From NCBI GenBank assembly GCA_964017235.1, contig OZ024936.1, positions 49,279,028-49,343,027 of the forward strand: a stretch of DNA of 64,000 nucleotides. The letters run 5' to 3'. Origin of the DNA: Sabellastarte sp. h YS-2021 (Eukaryota; Annelida; Polychaeta; Sabellida; Sabellidae). Positions 31,200 to 43,919 of this stretch are shown here, piece by piece (the stretch's first letter is position 1; each line of letters starts with the position of its first letter). The notes below the pieces were generated by a model that saw only the letters and a program-made list of their open reading frames with translations, did not search any database and had not been told where the DNA came from. The position numbers were made by a program, and so were the translations under genes.

Positions 31200-32200
31200 A
31201 TCCTAAGTTATGATTCATTTGAGAAACATCGCATTTTGGATATTAAAGCTTGCTTTAGCAAGTTAACATTCTTCAGAAACTCAAAAACTCATTTAAAAAG
31301 GTCACTGGAAAAGTTTTAACTTTGTTGAAATTATCATATCACTAACTACAATTTCAATGTTGTTAAACCACACAGTATAGCCATTATCAATCATCAATTG
31401 CAAAGTAAACTGCTTTAAAAGAGAAGGGTTACCATAAATATCCATATTTTTACATAAGAGTAAGTCAAACTTGCTTTAAAGACTATGTGACTATCATATT
31501 ATCTTTAATATCTTATAGCAATGTAAATATAATATTTTATGGCAATTCACAGTATAATATCCCCCTTTGTATAATATTATTGAGTAACGTGGTTCATTTT
31601 GTAAAGTGACTACAAATATTGAAAGATGCACACAAATAATCAGCTATCATATCCCTTGAAGAGTTTAGAATTACAATTAGCAATACATCACATTCATGAA
31701 CTTCAAAGTCAATTTAAGGACCATAGCAATTTTCCTCTTTTTTCAGTATCTTTTTTCTATATTTGATGTGATATTATTATGAAAAGGTAATACCAACATT
31801 TAGTCACATAACATTATATAAAAGACCATGAGATTTCTGATACAGGTGGGTGTGTACTTGAACTAAATTACAGTAAGTGCTCGTTAATTTGCGACCCAAT
31901 TATTTTTTGTGCCACACCAATAAAATTAGTTGCAGTATTGAGTGAATAATAACTAAATGCACAAATATCAGTATAACTGAGGGTTATACTAATTTTTATC
32001 CAAAATTCTAATTATGATGTGCTATGTTATTAAATTAAAATCTTGAGGTTGGGAAACTGAAAATTAGCACAAATATAATTCTTCTTCATTACTAATATGT
32101 GACAGACATTTTTATAGGGTGTAATTGTGGTACCAGATAGCCACTTGTAGCTGCAGTTAAACATGTTTTTCTTTCAGGAGAGATATATAAACATACACTC
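31200..32200. other. AT-rich DNA; possible promoter side of candidate exon B
   Basis: Nothing recognised except one pogo-like end (CAGTAAGTGCTCGTTAAT) near 31871 without a partner. Confidence 0.4.
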
Positions 32201-32204
32201 CAGG

Positions 32205-32440
32205 AACAAAATATGAAATTCTGCACAGTATATGAAATTTGCCACTAGAGGACATGAACTTTAAAAATAAAACAAAATTCTCCAGATTTGTATCAAAAAT
32301 TTCATCAGTAGAAACCAGAGGCCTTATATAATCACAAAAAAAAATCAATAATGTGTAAAGGAATTCCCACAAGTCAAGGAAAAAGAAAGGGCTTTCCTCA
32401 CTGGCAATTTTTCATACTGTGGCAAATTTCCACATTTGGT
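32205..32440. repeat. CAGTATG element, copy 4
   Basis: CACAGTATATGAAATTTGCC, AAAATAAAACAAAATTCTCC, AGAGGCCTTATATAATCACA and CATACTGTGGCAAATTTCCA, in the family order. Confidence 0.75.
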
Positions 32441-32694
32441 GCCATACATATATCCAAATAAATTGTTAAAGGTGTAGTACGTGCTTATTAATGTTCTCAG
32501 GCTAGAGGTCACTGCAATTAAGGTATGTTATGTCCACTTCAAAATCTATCAATGGTATTCTTAGTTATATGTGATCCCTTAGTCATAAACTTTCCATTTT
32601 GTCCGATATATTTAAAACATTTTCTTGTTGAACTGACTAGAATAATTAGTATGTCTATATAAGACTATACTTTAAGGAATAAAACTGTACAACA

Positions 32695-34070
32695 AGAGAA
32701 TTTAAATACACCACAGTATGTGAGAGTTACCCAACTATGTGGAATTCACCGCAGTTTATAAAATTTACCACAGTTTATGAATTTTACCATTCTATGTGAA
32801 ATTCATCACAGCATGGATAATTCAGTACATTATATGAATTTTACCATTCTATGTGAAAGTTATGACAGTATACATAATTCAGTACAGTATGTAATATTTT
32901 ACCATTTTATGTGAAATTTATGGCAGTATGCCAAATTCATCACAGTATGTGAATTTTACCATTCTATGTGAAATTTATCACAGTATGTGATATTTTACCA
33001 TTCTATGTGCAATTCATGACAAAATACAGAATTTATCACAGTATGTGAATTTTACCATTCTATGTAAAATTCATGACAGTATGCAGAATTCAGCACAGTA
33101 TGTAAGATTTTACTATTCTATGTGAAATTTATGACAATATACTAAATTTACCACAGTATGTGAATTTTACCATTCAATGTGAAATTCATCACAGTATGTG
33201 ATATTTTACCATTCTATGTGGAATTCATGACAGAATACAGAATTTATCACAGTATATGAATTTTACCATTCTACGTGAATTTCATGATAGTATGCAGAAG
33301 TCATCACAGCATGTGAACTTTACTATTCTATTTGAAATTTATGACAGTAGGCCAAATTCATCACAGTATGTGAATTTTACCATTCTAAGTGAAATTCATC
33401 ACAGTATGCAGAATTTAGCAGAGTATATGATGTTTTACCATTCTATGTGAAATTCATGACAGAATGCAGAATTTATCACAGTATGTGAATTTTATCATTC
33501 CATGTGAAATTTATGACAGTATGCCAAATTCATCACAGCATGCAGAATTTAGCAGAGTATATGATATTTTACCATTCATTGTGAAATTCATGGCAGAATG
33601 CACAATTTATTACAGTATGTGAATTTTACCATTCTATGTAAAATTCATGACAGTATGCAGAAATCATCACAGTGTGTGAATTTTACCATTCTGTGTGCAA
33701 TTCATGACAGTATGCATAATTCAGCACAGTATGTGAATTTTACCATTCCATGTGAAATTCATGAGAGTATGCCAAATTCGGCACAGTATGTGAATTTTAC
33801 CATTCTATTTGAAATTCATGACAGTATGCCAAATTCAACGCAGTATGTGAATTTTACCATTCCATGTAAAATTTAGGACAGTATGCCAAATTCAGCACAG
33901 TATGTAGATTTTACCATTCATAGTCCAGAGCATGTGAAGTTCACCAGTCTATATAAAATTCACTGCAGTATGTGAAATTTAAGTAAAATTCACCTGACAC
34001 TACCACAATATATAAACTTCATTAAAATATGCGGTATCTAAGCAAAATTAAGCATAATATGTGAAATTAT
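32695..34070. repeat. Minisatellite, 19-20-bp monomer in 57-58-bp higher-order units
   Basis: CAGTATGTGAATTTTACCAT, then TCTATGTGAAATTCATGA, then CAGTATGCAGAATTCATCA repeat about 22 times. TTTTACCATT recurs at steps of 57, 57, 58, then 40 and 58, so the unit is three monomers with occasional loss of one. Short open frames inside have no coding meaning. Confidence 0.95.
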
Positions 34071-34074
34071 TCAA

Positions 34075-35485
34075 GTTGCACTACCACTTTAAATTTAGGT
34101 ACAAGAAGCACACTTCATCAAAATTCTGCCACATAGAGCATTTTTGGCCACTTTAATAGTCATGAAAAGCACATATCTGAGAGGACTTTGGCCCTCAATT
34201 CAAAATTAGAAAGATGGATATTGGGGCTTTCCACAGTGAAATATACATTGTGGTAAATTTTTCCACAAAAAGCCTTGATTTTTCAATATATTGAATTTTA
34301 AAGCTTTTAAAAATATTTATTCCCTCAAACAAAATTTCTCCCCTTATTCTGTCTGTTTGCACAAGTATCCTTCCCCAAATATTACTGAACATGTCCTTTT
34401 ATATTTAAATCCCATGGCAATGCAGCACCAGTTTTGTTTAACATAGGGCTCAAAATTGATAAAAGGTGAATTTTTTTTAAACTACTGCTCAGTTACCCAA
34501 TTTCATCGCCTGTCCAAGTTTGTCACTTGCATTTTTTGTCTTTAATTGTAGAGTTGTACATCATCATTATTAGTAACCGATTCCTTTATGTCAGTATCTA
34601 TGTTTCATGTCTTAACAGTTTTTAAGGCAGGTGATGAACTTGGGTAGGCAACAAACTTGGGTAGTTGAGCAATTCAATGATAAATTTGAAGTTGGTAGGG
34701 ACCTGGTATGCAAATGGAGACTATATATCTCAGAATGATTTGAAAATGGTGCACCATAATAAAACAAACTTTTTGGAATACCACAGAGTCATTACCTGTG
34801 TTAAAATTTGCTTAGGCAAATTAAAAGATGTTTCTAAACTTCACAAAAAAAAAACAAATATCCCAAACTGAATAAAAATAATTTGTAAATCAAATTCTAA
34901 ATTATGTGAGTTTTTGCAATTTCTTGAAAAAAAAATATAGTTAGAACAGGAGTATGTTGCCAAATTGGAATTGAAACACAGTTATTTTACAAAGTCCTTG
35001 GGTAATTTTAACCAGAATTTTGCAAGCTAGTTTTTGTCATGTTATACAGCAATCCAGCATAATAAAAGGACGAAACTCTGCGCATTTGAGAAAACTTGTT
35101 GTTTAATGTTTAGTGTGCAATATAATGCATGGTGTTTTGTTTTCTGTTGTAATGTGTTGTATCATGTGTTTTAATGTGTTTATAAATAAATAAAAAATTC
35201 AATGAAATTGCCAAACAATAAACAAGTTTAGGTAAGTCATTAAAATATGAGAGTCTGATCAACTCTCTGCTTTCTTTACACGTGCTTACTTAAATATGCC
35301 TGCTATTTTAATCCTGTAACAAATACTTGAAGTACATAACAAGTGACAAGAACCCTTGACCTACTGAATCAAATGCTTTGGTTTCACCCAATTACTGAAC
35401 CAATCCATGTACAACAATGCCCATAAAGCATGCAACTCTGACAGGTATTTTCACACTGCATACTAATAACCTATCGGAAGTAAAG
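34075..35485. other. AT-rich DNA
   Basis: No gene or element recognised; several poly-A stretches. Confidence 0.45.
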
Positions 35486-35489
35486 AATA

Positions 35490-35705
35490 TGAAACTAGAC
35501 ACAGTATGTGAATCTCGCTTCTGTGGGGCACTCTTTTAAACTGACACAACATAATTACATTTTGTAATAATTTGCACCAGGGGAGATTGGTGTTCCAGTG
35601 TAATTACAAGACACAAATATGCATGCAATTTACCACAATTCAAGGAAATACAAGTTTCCTTGCTGGCCAATTTTCTATACTTTTCAAATGTCACATTCAA
35701 ACTAT
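35490..35705. repeat. CAGTATG element, copy 5
   Basis: CACAGTATGTGAATCTCGCTTCT, then TTTTAAACTGACACAACATAA, GCACCAGGGGAGAT and CTTGCTGGCCAATTTTC. Confidence 0.65.
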
Positions 35706-35969
35706 ATCAGTTAGGTTTATGACTTTGTTTCATGCTGGAAATACACAAGTGACAATGTAATCAGAATATCCTACAATGTAGACAGGCTGTATTACAACCC
35801 CCCCTCCCCCCTTCTTTTGGAACCTGTGGGCCATTTAATGCCCACTTCATACTGCACCAATTCGGGCTGTCCATATATTCCATAAATTTAAATTCATTTG
35901 AACTGCTCTGTTGTTCTTATTAGGCTAAGTGCAAGTAGAACAGTAACAAAAATTGCCATGACTACAGTA

Positions 35970-36450
35970 AAAAGTGTAAAATTTGCCACAGTATGTGAAA
36001 TTCACCACAGTATGTAAAATTTGCCATGGTATGTGAAATTTGTCATAGTATGTAACATTTGCTATGGTATGTGAAATTTTCCACAGTATGAGAAATTTGC
36101 CATAGTATGTTAAATTTGCCGTAGTATGTGAAATTTGCCACAGTATATGAAATTTAACATAGTGTGTGAAATTTGCCATAGTATTTTAAATTTGCCACAG
36201 TATATGAAATTTGCCACAGTGTGTGAAATTTGCCACAGTATATGAAATTTGCCACAGTATGTGAAATTTTGCCATAATATGTGAAATTTGCATGCAAGGA
36301 AAACCTCCTTCTATTTCCTTGACTTGTGAGAAACTTTTATGCATTTGAGATGTTTTTGACCACATTTAAGTTCCTCAGATCTCCCCTAATGCAAAACTGG
36401 TACAAATCTTGATTATTTATTTTTCTTGCTTTTAAATGATGACCCCAAGA
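35970..36450. repeat. CAGTATG element, copy 6, with an expanded 20-bp array
   Basis: About sixteen units of TTTGCCACAGTATGTGAAAT (35975-36290) are followed by the rest of the dispersed element in reversed order (CTTGACTTGTGAGAAAC, TCAGATCTCCCCTAATGCAA). It shows the array growing inside an element copy. Confidence 0.9.
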
Positions 36451-36654
36451 AGTGAACTTCAACAGTTCTTATTCTACTTCCTCAGTAAAAATAATATTTA
36501 AATTAAATGTATACTTAATCAATTATTAACAATATTATCCTAATATGCATTTTAGCCTCAAACCAGCATATTCAGTTACTTCACCACGAGAAGTTTAATA
36601 TGAAAACTGTAAAATTGTATTTTTTCTTGTTTAAAATACACTAGTACAGATGTT

Positions 36655-36865
36655 TAAAGTCTCTCCTGTTTCAGAAAAAGGTTAAAATCATATCTCTTCA
36701 GAAAGGCTTTCCCACCTTAGCATATACTATGTCCAGCTTCTCCATGACATTGGCAATGGCTATGGAATGATGATGTTTAAAATTGGATTCTGGTGTTGTG
36801 CCTTAGAGTGTGCCTGGCAGAGATTAAGTGCTATAAAAGTACAGAACAGAATAGAATAGAAGAAT
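36655..36865 (+). mobile_element. LINE (CR1/L2-like) 3' end
   Basis: Encodes a decayed LKSYLFRKAF-like end (AAAATCATATCTCTTCAGAA), then 3' UTR and tail GAGATTAAGTGCTATAAAAG followed by AGAAT repeats. Confidence 0.75.
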
Positions 36866-36884
36866 ATCTACTAACATTGACGTA

Positions 36885-37080
36885 ATTATGAAGCCTTGGC
36901 CTAGCAGTTAACAAGTTTATCATTTATAAACATCCATCATACCTATGGTTGTGGGTTTAAACCCACTTCACGGCAACAGGTGAGATTCACTGATATAAGA
37001 GATTCAGCTGTGACAAGGGATGTGAAACTCCAATCCTTAATAAAATTATGTTCAATCTCACATTGTATTTATCACGTTTC
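36885..37080 (+). repeat. tRNA-headed SINE, family 3
   Basis: TTGGCCTAGCAGTTAACAAG (A-box-like) and TGTGGGTTTAAACCCAC (B-box-like), then an A/T-rich body. Confidence 0.6.
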
Positions 37081-37137
37081 CAGAAGGTAGGATTAAAGTG
37101 TGACAGGAAGCAGAGCATAATGCTGGTCAAAATGTTA

Positions 37138-37361
37138 GAGTAAGAAATCTAAAATTGCCACATATCTGAAATTCACCACATGTGAAAATACTACTAAAAT
37201 ATATGAATTTTGGTGAGATTTGTTGAACGCATAGTAAATTAAGGCTTTTTGAACTGAAAAATGCAAATTTGTAGACAAAAACAGCATTTTCTTCATAAAA
37301 TTAACTAAGGTTTTAGAGGTGGCGAATTTTAGATTCCTGGCGAATTTTAGATTTCTTACTC
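37138..37361 (-). mobile_element. TA-MITE (family GAGTAAG), copy 9
   Basis: TA-flanked, reverse orientation, near-consensus. Confidence 0.95.
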
Positions 37362-37699
37362 TACACTATAAGTTTTTGTTCATTTGAATTTTTTTTTGCA
37401 ATACAAACACATGATTAACACAGATGAAACACACTATACAAACAATGAACAGGGATAAAATACATTCTGTTACATAATTCAGGAAAAATCTTCATTTTTT
37501 TCTCATTAAAGCCCATTAATACTTGTAGAGGTTCTTCAGTATTAAAATCATGTAAAACTATGACCATCATTGAATACCAGTGATTGATTTAATTATGTCT
37601 AGAATATCATCCTCTGATGTGCATTCGATTTTCTTTTATGTATATTTATTTGATATATTGATGACACATTTTAACTAACTGGCTATCAACTAGCTTTCC

Positions 37700-37792
37700 T
37701 ACAGAGTAACATAACTTAGATTCAAGCCCACTACATCAGATGAGAGAGACAAGAGCGTTACCACTTAACCAATTGGGTCACATCCTGCTATC
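37700..37792 (-). repeat. tRNA-like SINE head
   Basis: Minus strand GACCCAATTGGTTAAGTGGT and GTGGGCTTGAATC resemble A and B boxes; the rest is unclear. The 19-C run follows at 37868-37886. Confidence 0.5.
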
Positions 37793-37867
37793 TTTAAGAC
37801 TAAAAATTTTATATTTTCTGAGGTGAATGATATAGAGGCACTGAATTTTAGAGTTATCATTCAATAG

Positions 37868-37886
37868 CCCCCCCCCCCCCCCCCCC
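37868..37886. repeat. Poly-C run
   Basis: Nineteen C in a row, which is length-unstable in assemblies. Confidence 0.95.
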
Positions 37887-38198
37887 TTTATAATATACAC
37901 AGCCATATTGTAAGCTTTAGTGGCACATTTACTGCATACAGTTATCCACATTTCACACAACAAGTAGAAAACTCAGAAATTTATCTCTGAGTGAATGGAT
38001 AACACCACTGAAGGTTCCTTTTAAATGCTACACAATCTTCTGCAGAATTATAACTTAAAACAATAATAACTTGTAGACTGGACAGAAAGTATATGTACAA
38101 CTTTGAACAAAAAGTTAGCATTAGTGCGGATAAAATAAGATTATTCATCACAATAAAACAAAAGAACACTAAGTGCCATAAATCGGTGTGCTTTGCAA

Positions 38199-38432
38199 AT
38201 GCTGGGGCCACCGTGTGGCACAGTGGCAAAACACTAGTCTCCCACTTCTGAGGTTTTTGGTTCAAACCCCAGACCTTGTGTGGGATAGTTGGTAGTTGCC
38301 TACCCATGGTCAGCTGTTAATAGTGCAGAACCTTGACCAACTGTTTATACTGGTTTCCTCTGCCCACAAAACTACCCATCGTGATATGACCTGTACAGTG
38401 TTGAAAGTGACATAAACCCAAAATAAAAAAAA
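38199..38432 (+). repeat. tRNA-derived SINE, family 1
   Basis: GTGTGGCACAGTGGCAAAAC, GGTTCAAACCCC, then CGTGATATGACCTGTACAGT, GTTGAAAGTGACATAAACCC and poly-A. A close relative of 15463-15697. Confidence 0.9.
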
Positions 38433-38769
38433 TTACAAATGCTTTTTAGTTTGCTACTTTTATTTACTAACTTTACTTAGAAGACTTGTGGCTTGAAATT
38501 TTGCCCTTGTTTATATAAGGTCAATCAGATCAGAAATTAACATCACATTTGAATAATTTACCATATAAATGTTTAATAGAAACATTCCAGATGATGCTGT
38601 TTGGACTTTTTACATTGAATTTGTAAAGTGTCTTTGATCTACTATTAATTTTCTATTAAAATTACATTAATTATTGATTACTTCAATACAAACTTCTTTG
38701 CATCATCACAGTGCATAGAAGGTTCAAATGAAATAGGCTGATTTTGTTGAGGTCTTCTACTGTAAATAA

Positions 38770-39515
38770 CAGCCCTGGGTGAGAATAATATTCTAATTCT
38801 AATAATTATGACTTTAATGGTGTTTAATCTCGACAGAATGCAGATTGTAAGGGGAGTATATCCACAAGCATGGCTCCGCAAAATCATATATCTGGAGAGA
38901 TGGAAGGGTGAGCAATCACAGAGACATCAAGAAAGAACAGAAACTAAGGTGAATATGCCTTGGAGAACAAGTAGGATTTAAGTTTTGATCTGAAGAAATT
39001 GTAAGAGTGAGGTGGCCGATCAAATCTCATCAGGCAACTCATTTAAAATATTAGGATCAATATAAACAAAGCTATTGTTGAAATCTGTCATTGATTGGGG
39101 GGATAGATGGAACAAACACTCTGTCAGACCTACTTGGCTTGATATTATGGGAAGAGGTTTACAAAGATAAATATGAACTGATGTATTTAGGAAAACCCAA
39201 ATAGAAGCATTTGACATGTACACCAGTGTAGCTGTTTTAACAAGTGAAGTTCAATAGCCTGCCAGTGTAGACTTCTAAGGACGGGGGTTTAGATACAAAT
39301 GCCCATTTCTGTTAATGAGAACCCTGGAAAGACTATTTTGAATACACTGTAACTTGTGCAAGTTAAGCCTCAAAGGACCTCTGAAGAGATTGTTGCAATA
39401 GTCAAGTCGACTGCTAACCAAAGCAATTGCTGCCATGATGGCAGTTGCATGAGGAAGGTACTTCCTAACATGTTTGTTACTCCAACAGTCTCTGGTTATA
39501 ATTATTCTCAACACT
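38770..39515 (-). mobile_element. 5'-truncated CR1/L2-like LINE with RT C-terminus
   Basis: 39514-39275 encodes IMAAIALVSSRLDYCNNLF then LHKLQCIQNSLSRVL, the conserved block after the reverse transcriptase catalytic core. From there to 38770 is 3' UTR ending GAGATTAA...TTATTAGAATTAGAAT, the tail shared with 1780-2100. It gives the orientation of that whole family. Confidence 0.85.
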
Positions 39516-39743
39516 TTTTCTTCTTATTGTTATTAATCATGCTTAATACTAGTATTATTGAAGGTCCATATGATCAAATATGAACTAATCCATAGCATAT
39601 AGTCATGTTACTTCACCCAATGAAATGGACATATTTTTTAATTAATAATAAACAATTGAGATCCAATTACAGCAACTCATATGTAATGTTTTGCTGTAAA
39701 CTTTTAAGTATATTAGTATTTTTTGTTAAAATAGTAAAATTAC

Positions 39744-40058
39744 CGGTTCTTGCAATGGGAACTTCTTTCCTTGCACCGTCACACCAGAAATCTCAAATGG
39801 AGTGTTGTGGTGACTCCCTCTTGAGGAGCCACTCAAAGTATGCACATATGCACGGTCCAAACTCATAGCCTCACGATGATGATGTGAAGCTGCAGCTGTA
39901 CCCACATAGTGGTAGTGAGGATAGGATATAGGCAGTGATTCCTGGTCACTCATAGACTTGGAACATTGGCTGGTTGAAACATCAAAATCTTGAGAACTGG
40001 TAAAGGTGGTTTTTCTAGCAAAGAGGTGTTCTGTACACCTTACACCCTTACATATTTG
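39744..40058 (-). CDS. Candidate exon C (70 codons from ATG, or 105 if internal; phase 0)
   Basis: An ATG at 39953 opens SDQESLPISYPHYHYVGTAA through ISGVTVQGKKFPLQEP, ending at donor GAACCG|GTAATT, phase 0. The frame is open further up to 40058, where a pyrimidine-rich acceptor (CATTCTTTGATGTAG) precedes it, also at phase 0; a nearer acceptor (CACCTTTACCAG) has a different phase. It is either a first exon or an internal 0-0 exon fed by candidate exon D. His/Ser/Tyr-rich, no domain recognised. Exit phase fits DYRK exon 2, 29 kb away. Confidence 0.6.
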
Positions 40059-42549
40059 CTACATCAAAGAATGGAGAATATGAAGTTGTAGAAGAATATT
40101 TTGTCAATTGACGAGATCTCTTTAGACTTTCAGGAATACTGGTAGCGTTACAAATTAGAGATGCTTCTCACTGTGACAAACTGAGTACATTTGGAGGTCA
40201 TTTGATGGTTGGCCTTTAAAAGACTTGAGATATAAAACCATAAACACGGATGTGCTTCACAAAGCACAGATGACTTGACCACTGATGAATTTTTTTAAAT
40301 TTGTGAGTGTCTATATACAATACAGACTGATGCTGTAGATGGTGTAGTTTACTCAAGTAGATGCACCAGCATTGTTGGCACTTTAAAGACCTCATAAAAA
40401 ACAAACTTTCACAATCATTATGTTGTTTTTAATCTAGTTACTAGGTGGAAATCTATGATTAACGCAGGACATTAGTTTACATGTTGCTTTATGATTCTTT
40501 ATCTTATATTGTAGTCGGCCATTATCCTTTGACGCTTTAAAGACTTGAAGTGAAATATGCTCAGGTTACTATCAACACTTCAAAACTGATTTTGAATTTG
40601 GAACTATATTGTGGCATAAATACCTCTTATTTAAGGTTTTATAGTGCAAACACTTTTGCAGCAAAGTATCATCTCTCATTGCTATGTCTTCTGATGCTTC
40701 AAGGTTATTCTACACAGTTTTCAAGGTCATATATATAGGTCACATATCCTTAGTGCCAGATTAGGTACATTAAAAACAAATTCTGGTGGTACTCTCCTCC
40801 AGTAGAAAACAAGAATTGAACTTTGTGTTCTTATTCCATCACATTAAATTAAATACATGTAATCAAACTAAATGCTTCCTTTTTGATATTCAGTTGTCAG
40901 GTAAACTCAGTGCATTCTCACTATAAGAACGTCTGCATGTTTCTATTGATACTTGTTAATTTACAACTACCTGATATAGGTAACAAAATATTGAAAATAT
41001 ACCTGACAAGATTCTGCAGGATGATTGCTGCAAGTTTTTTCATTGGTCATTTCCATGTGTCATTCAGAGATAAATTTCAAATTCTGTAAATGACTTACAT
41101 TTACAAAGTTGTACTAGATTAGTTATAGAATCCTTAACTGTCCATTAGAAACATTTAACACATTATTAAAACTTCAATCTCCTGTCGGCAGTTAGTATCA
41201 TAGTCTACAATTTATTATTTGCCAATGTCCACACATAACAGAACATAAATTAACAATAACTGACCAGACATTTATACTGACCATTGAATTTGCATCACAA
41301 ATAATTAGGTCTGCAACATACACAAACAATAAAGTCCCATCTTTTTAATTTTACAATTGTAAAATAATTTATGTTTTTATACAAATAGATATTAATTACT
41401 CAAGCCAACTATTCCACTCATTGCCCTGTTATACAGATGTATATCCTTGAGTTAATAATTAACACTGGTGTACAAGTGTGGCATTATCTATTTGCACTCA
41501 AAACTCCCATAACAGCATCAGTATGTCCAATTGGTTGAAGGCCACTTTGTGCTAGTTTCACAATGATTGTCCTTTTCTTGTACAATAATGGTCAAGTTAT
41601 TGACTGCTTTATAATTCATTCTCTATAGCATCAGATAGCTTCTATCAGTATTACTATATTAGCCACTGTTCCACTAATATAATGGCAAATGACCTTTGCC
41701 ACATTTTCTATAATTACAGCTCTGATAAGCTCTCGAGTTATTTCATTTTAATCAAATGCCATTCTTTCCCGGTGTTTTAAAAAATTTAAACAGTAGCAAA
41801 AGAAATTAAAATCTCCCCAATAGATAAACTCATGAATGACACAGATCATTGACAAGGTATTTGAAACTACCCATAAGTCTCTGTAACATTAAGTAAATAA
41901 TGATATATTTGTGACATGGTGTGAACAAGTCTCCAGTTACTAGTTTTAAGCCAAACAATTCATAAGACTTAAACAAAACATATTCAATACAAGTATGAAA
42001 CATGCTCATTTCTGGGATATACACCAGTAGAATATATTATCCTGTTACTAATCTATTTATCCTGACATCCCAACTGTATTATTATCCACACAAAATCCAT
42101 CTAAACAATTACACAGATCCCAAAAACAACTAAACCAGATTGATTTATAAAGAAAAAGAATTGATACAGACATATACATGCATATATATATGTTTGCACA
42201 CCTGTATATAGGCCGTCATTTAAAGGTATCTTAAAACATTACAAAGAGGGGAATTATGGTAGATTTGACAAGTGTCTTTAAGCCTCTATTATTTACACAT
42301 AATAAACTACTGGTACACACTAAAACATGCATGTAATCTAACTGAAAATAATATATCAGCTAATAAGATTTCATTCATCCCAATTAGAGGCAACTGATTT
42401 ACTGCATTGAAGGTATTTTCTTTGCGGGGAGTTGGCATATTTCCTGCAATAGAAGCGTCTTCCCAATAATAGCCCTACCAAATCAGCTTGGCTTTGGCTT
42501 GACAAAGTTGGGTCTTCAGCCCAGTTCAACAGCCAGGGTCATTTTGGAG
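40059..42549. other. AT-rich DNA
   Basis: No gene or element recognised in 2.5 kb; short (TA)n only. Confidence 0.45.
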
Positions 42550-42637
42550 GTAAATGGACAAAACCCTTGAGGACAAAACACCAGGGGACAATACCACGGA
42601 AAAATATGACTGCTAGGACACAACCCCGGAGTTTTAA

Positions 42638-42681
42638 GGGGGGGGGGGGGGGGGGGGTGGGTGGGTGGGTGGGTGGGTGGA
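42638..42681 (+). repeat. G20 followed by (GGGT)n: strong G-quadruplex tract
   Basis: About twenty G, then five to six TGGG units inside the left arm of the long-TIR element. Confidence 0.95.
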
Positions 42682-43025
42682 TGTGTAACCCCAGGGTTGG
42701 AAGTCCAGAAAAATTATCATATGATAAAGCACAAAAAAAAAATTTAAACATGATTTCAATCTTTTTCACACTTGAAATTTACTTGGGCAAAATGTTTTCA
42801 GTTTAAAGATTAAAGAAATCCTAATGTAATTTAGAAGTCACAAATTACTACTCTGGCTTAATTTAAGTCTGTTCATGCAGTTGCCTTTTAACTGTAGATG
42901 AAAAGAAAAAGGTTAGTTTCATGCATTTTTACAGTATATATATATATATATATACAAATCTGTTACACTGGAAAACAAACAAAAAAGAAAAAAATTTAAT
43001 AAAGTTGATAACTTAATAATTATAT

Positions 43026-43397
43026 ACCGTAGCCGCGCTCCGTAACGCTCATGCTTTTGAAAGCGCCCATCCACAATCTTACGTTATCGCTCATATGTCG
43101 TTTCGAGGTAAACTGTCTCCATATAAACCCAATAATCGGTGAAATATTATTAATTTGTATCAATTTTCAACAAAACTTTCCTTATTTTAGCAGTTATGAC
43201 AACTTTTATTGCATCGAGATTTGTTTACCAACCGCATATTTTACTTCCAGTCGGTGTGTGCTAAAACGCGGTTTACCTAAATTCGGGTTATTTTTTTCGA
43301 AACGCCCGGCTGGTTTTCATTGTCGTAAACGCCCATCCCCAACTTTCACAAATATTTGGTCACATTGCCCATGGGCGTTACAGAGCGCGGCTACGGT
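43026..43397. mobile_element. GC-rich-ended MITE, nested
   Basis: TIRs ACCGTAGCCGCGCTCCGTAA and (reverse complement) ACCGTAGCCGCGCTCTGTAA, about 28 bp with two mismatches and TA at each side. CpG-rich, in contrast to the surroundings. An open frame of 138 codons across it is a by-product with no protein character. Confidence 0.85.
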
Positions 43398-43919
43398 ACA
43401 ATGCTTTATAGAAAGAAAACTGAATTGTAGCAGTTGGAATCCACTTTCACTGATAACAAAAGGATAGGGGGGAGGGCTGCATCTCTGCTTTGATGATTAC
43501 ATTAATTGGAAGCCACATCACATTACCAATTCACACACAAGTCTTTTTTGCAAATTAAAGGAATTGGAAGCCATATCATTATTGCATTTATCGTTATTGG
43601 ATTTTTGTGTCAGGATTTTCAATTCCCCATCTTTGGATTTTCAATGGGTTTGCAAATATTGGGGGACTTTCAGTCACAGGATTGAAAACATATTCATACT
43701 GAAAAGCTTAACCTACTAACTACCAATATATGCATGACTGTCCTGTAAAAAGAACTAAACAAATATACACACATGTATATCAATTTAAAATAACATTGCA
43801 ATTTAAAAGAGCCTGGGGTTTTGTCCACCCCCTTAAATTTAACTCCGGGGTTTTGTCCTAGTAGCTATATTATTCAGGGGTTATGTCCTCTGGGGTTTTG
43901 TCTGGCATTCCATATTGGA

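Larger units (their letters stand above)
42550..43915. mobile_element. 1.35-kb element with long (about 110 bp) inverted ends
   Basis: Left: GGACAAAACACCAGGGGACA, AATATGACTGCTAGGACA, ACCCCGGAGTTTTAAGGGGG. Right, reversed: GACAAAACCCCAGAGGACAT, AATATAGCTACTAGGACAAA, ACCCCGGAGTTAAATTTAAG, GGGG. The GGACAAAACCCC word repeats within each end. It contains another MITE (43026-43397). No coding capacity seen. Confidence 0.8.

Noticed and set aside
33256-33876. Open frames with repeated NFTILCEIHDSMQ-like peptide; also the regular spacing looked CRISPR-like
   Set aside because: These are the 57-bp minisatellite in translation. There are no unique spacers between constant repeats, and the host is an animal.
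31023-40058. Splicing of candidate exon C directly to candidate exon B
   Set aside because: Exon C leaves at phase 0 and exon B after its acceptor begins TAG, an immediate stop. They can only be used as alternatives or with another exon between.
43051-43467. 138-codon open frame on the plus strand
   Set aside because: It spans the GC-rich-ended MITE almost exactly and has no domain or codon signal.
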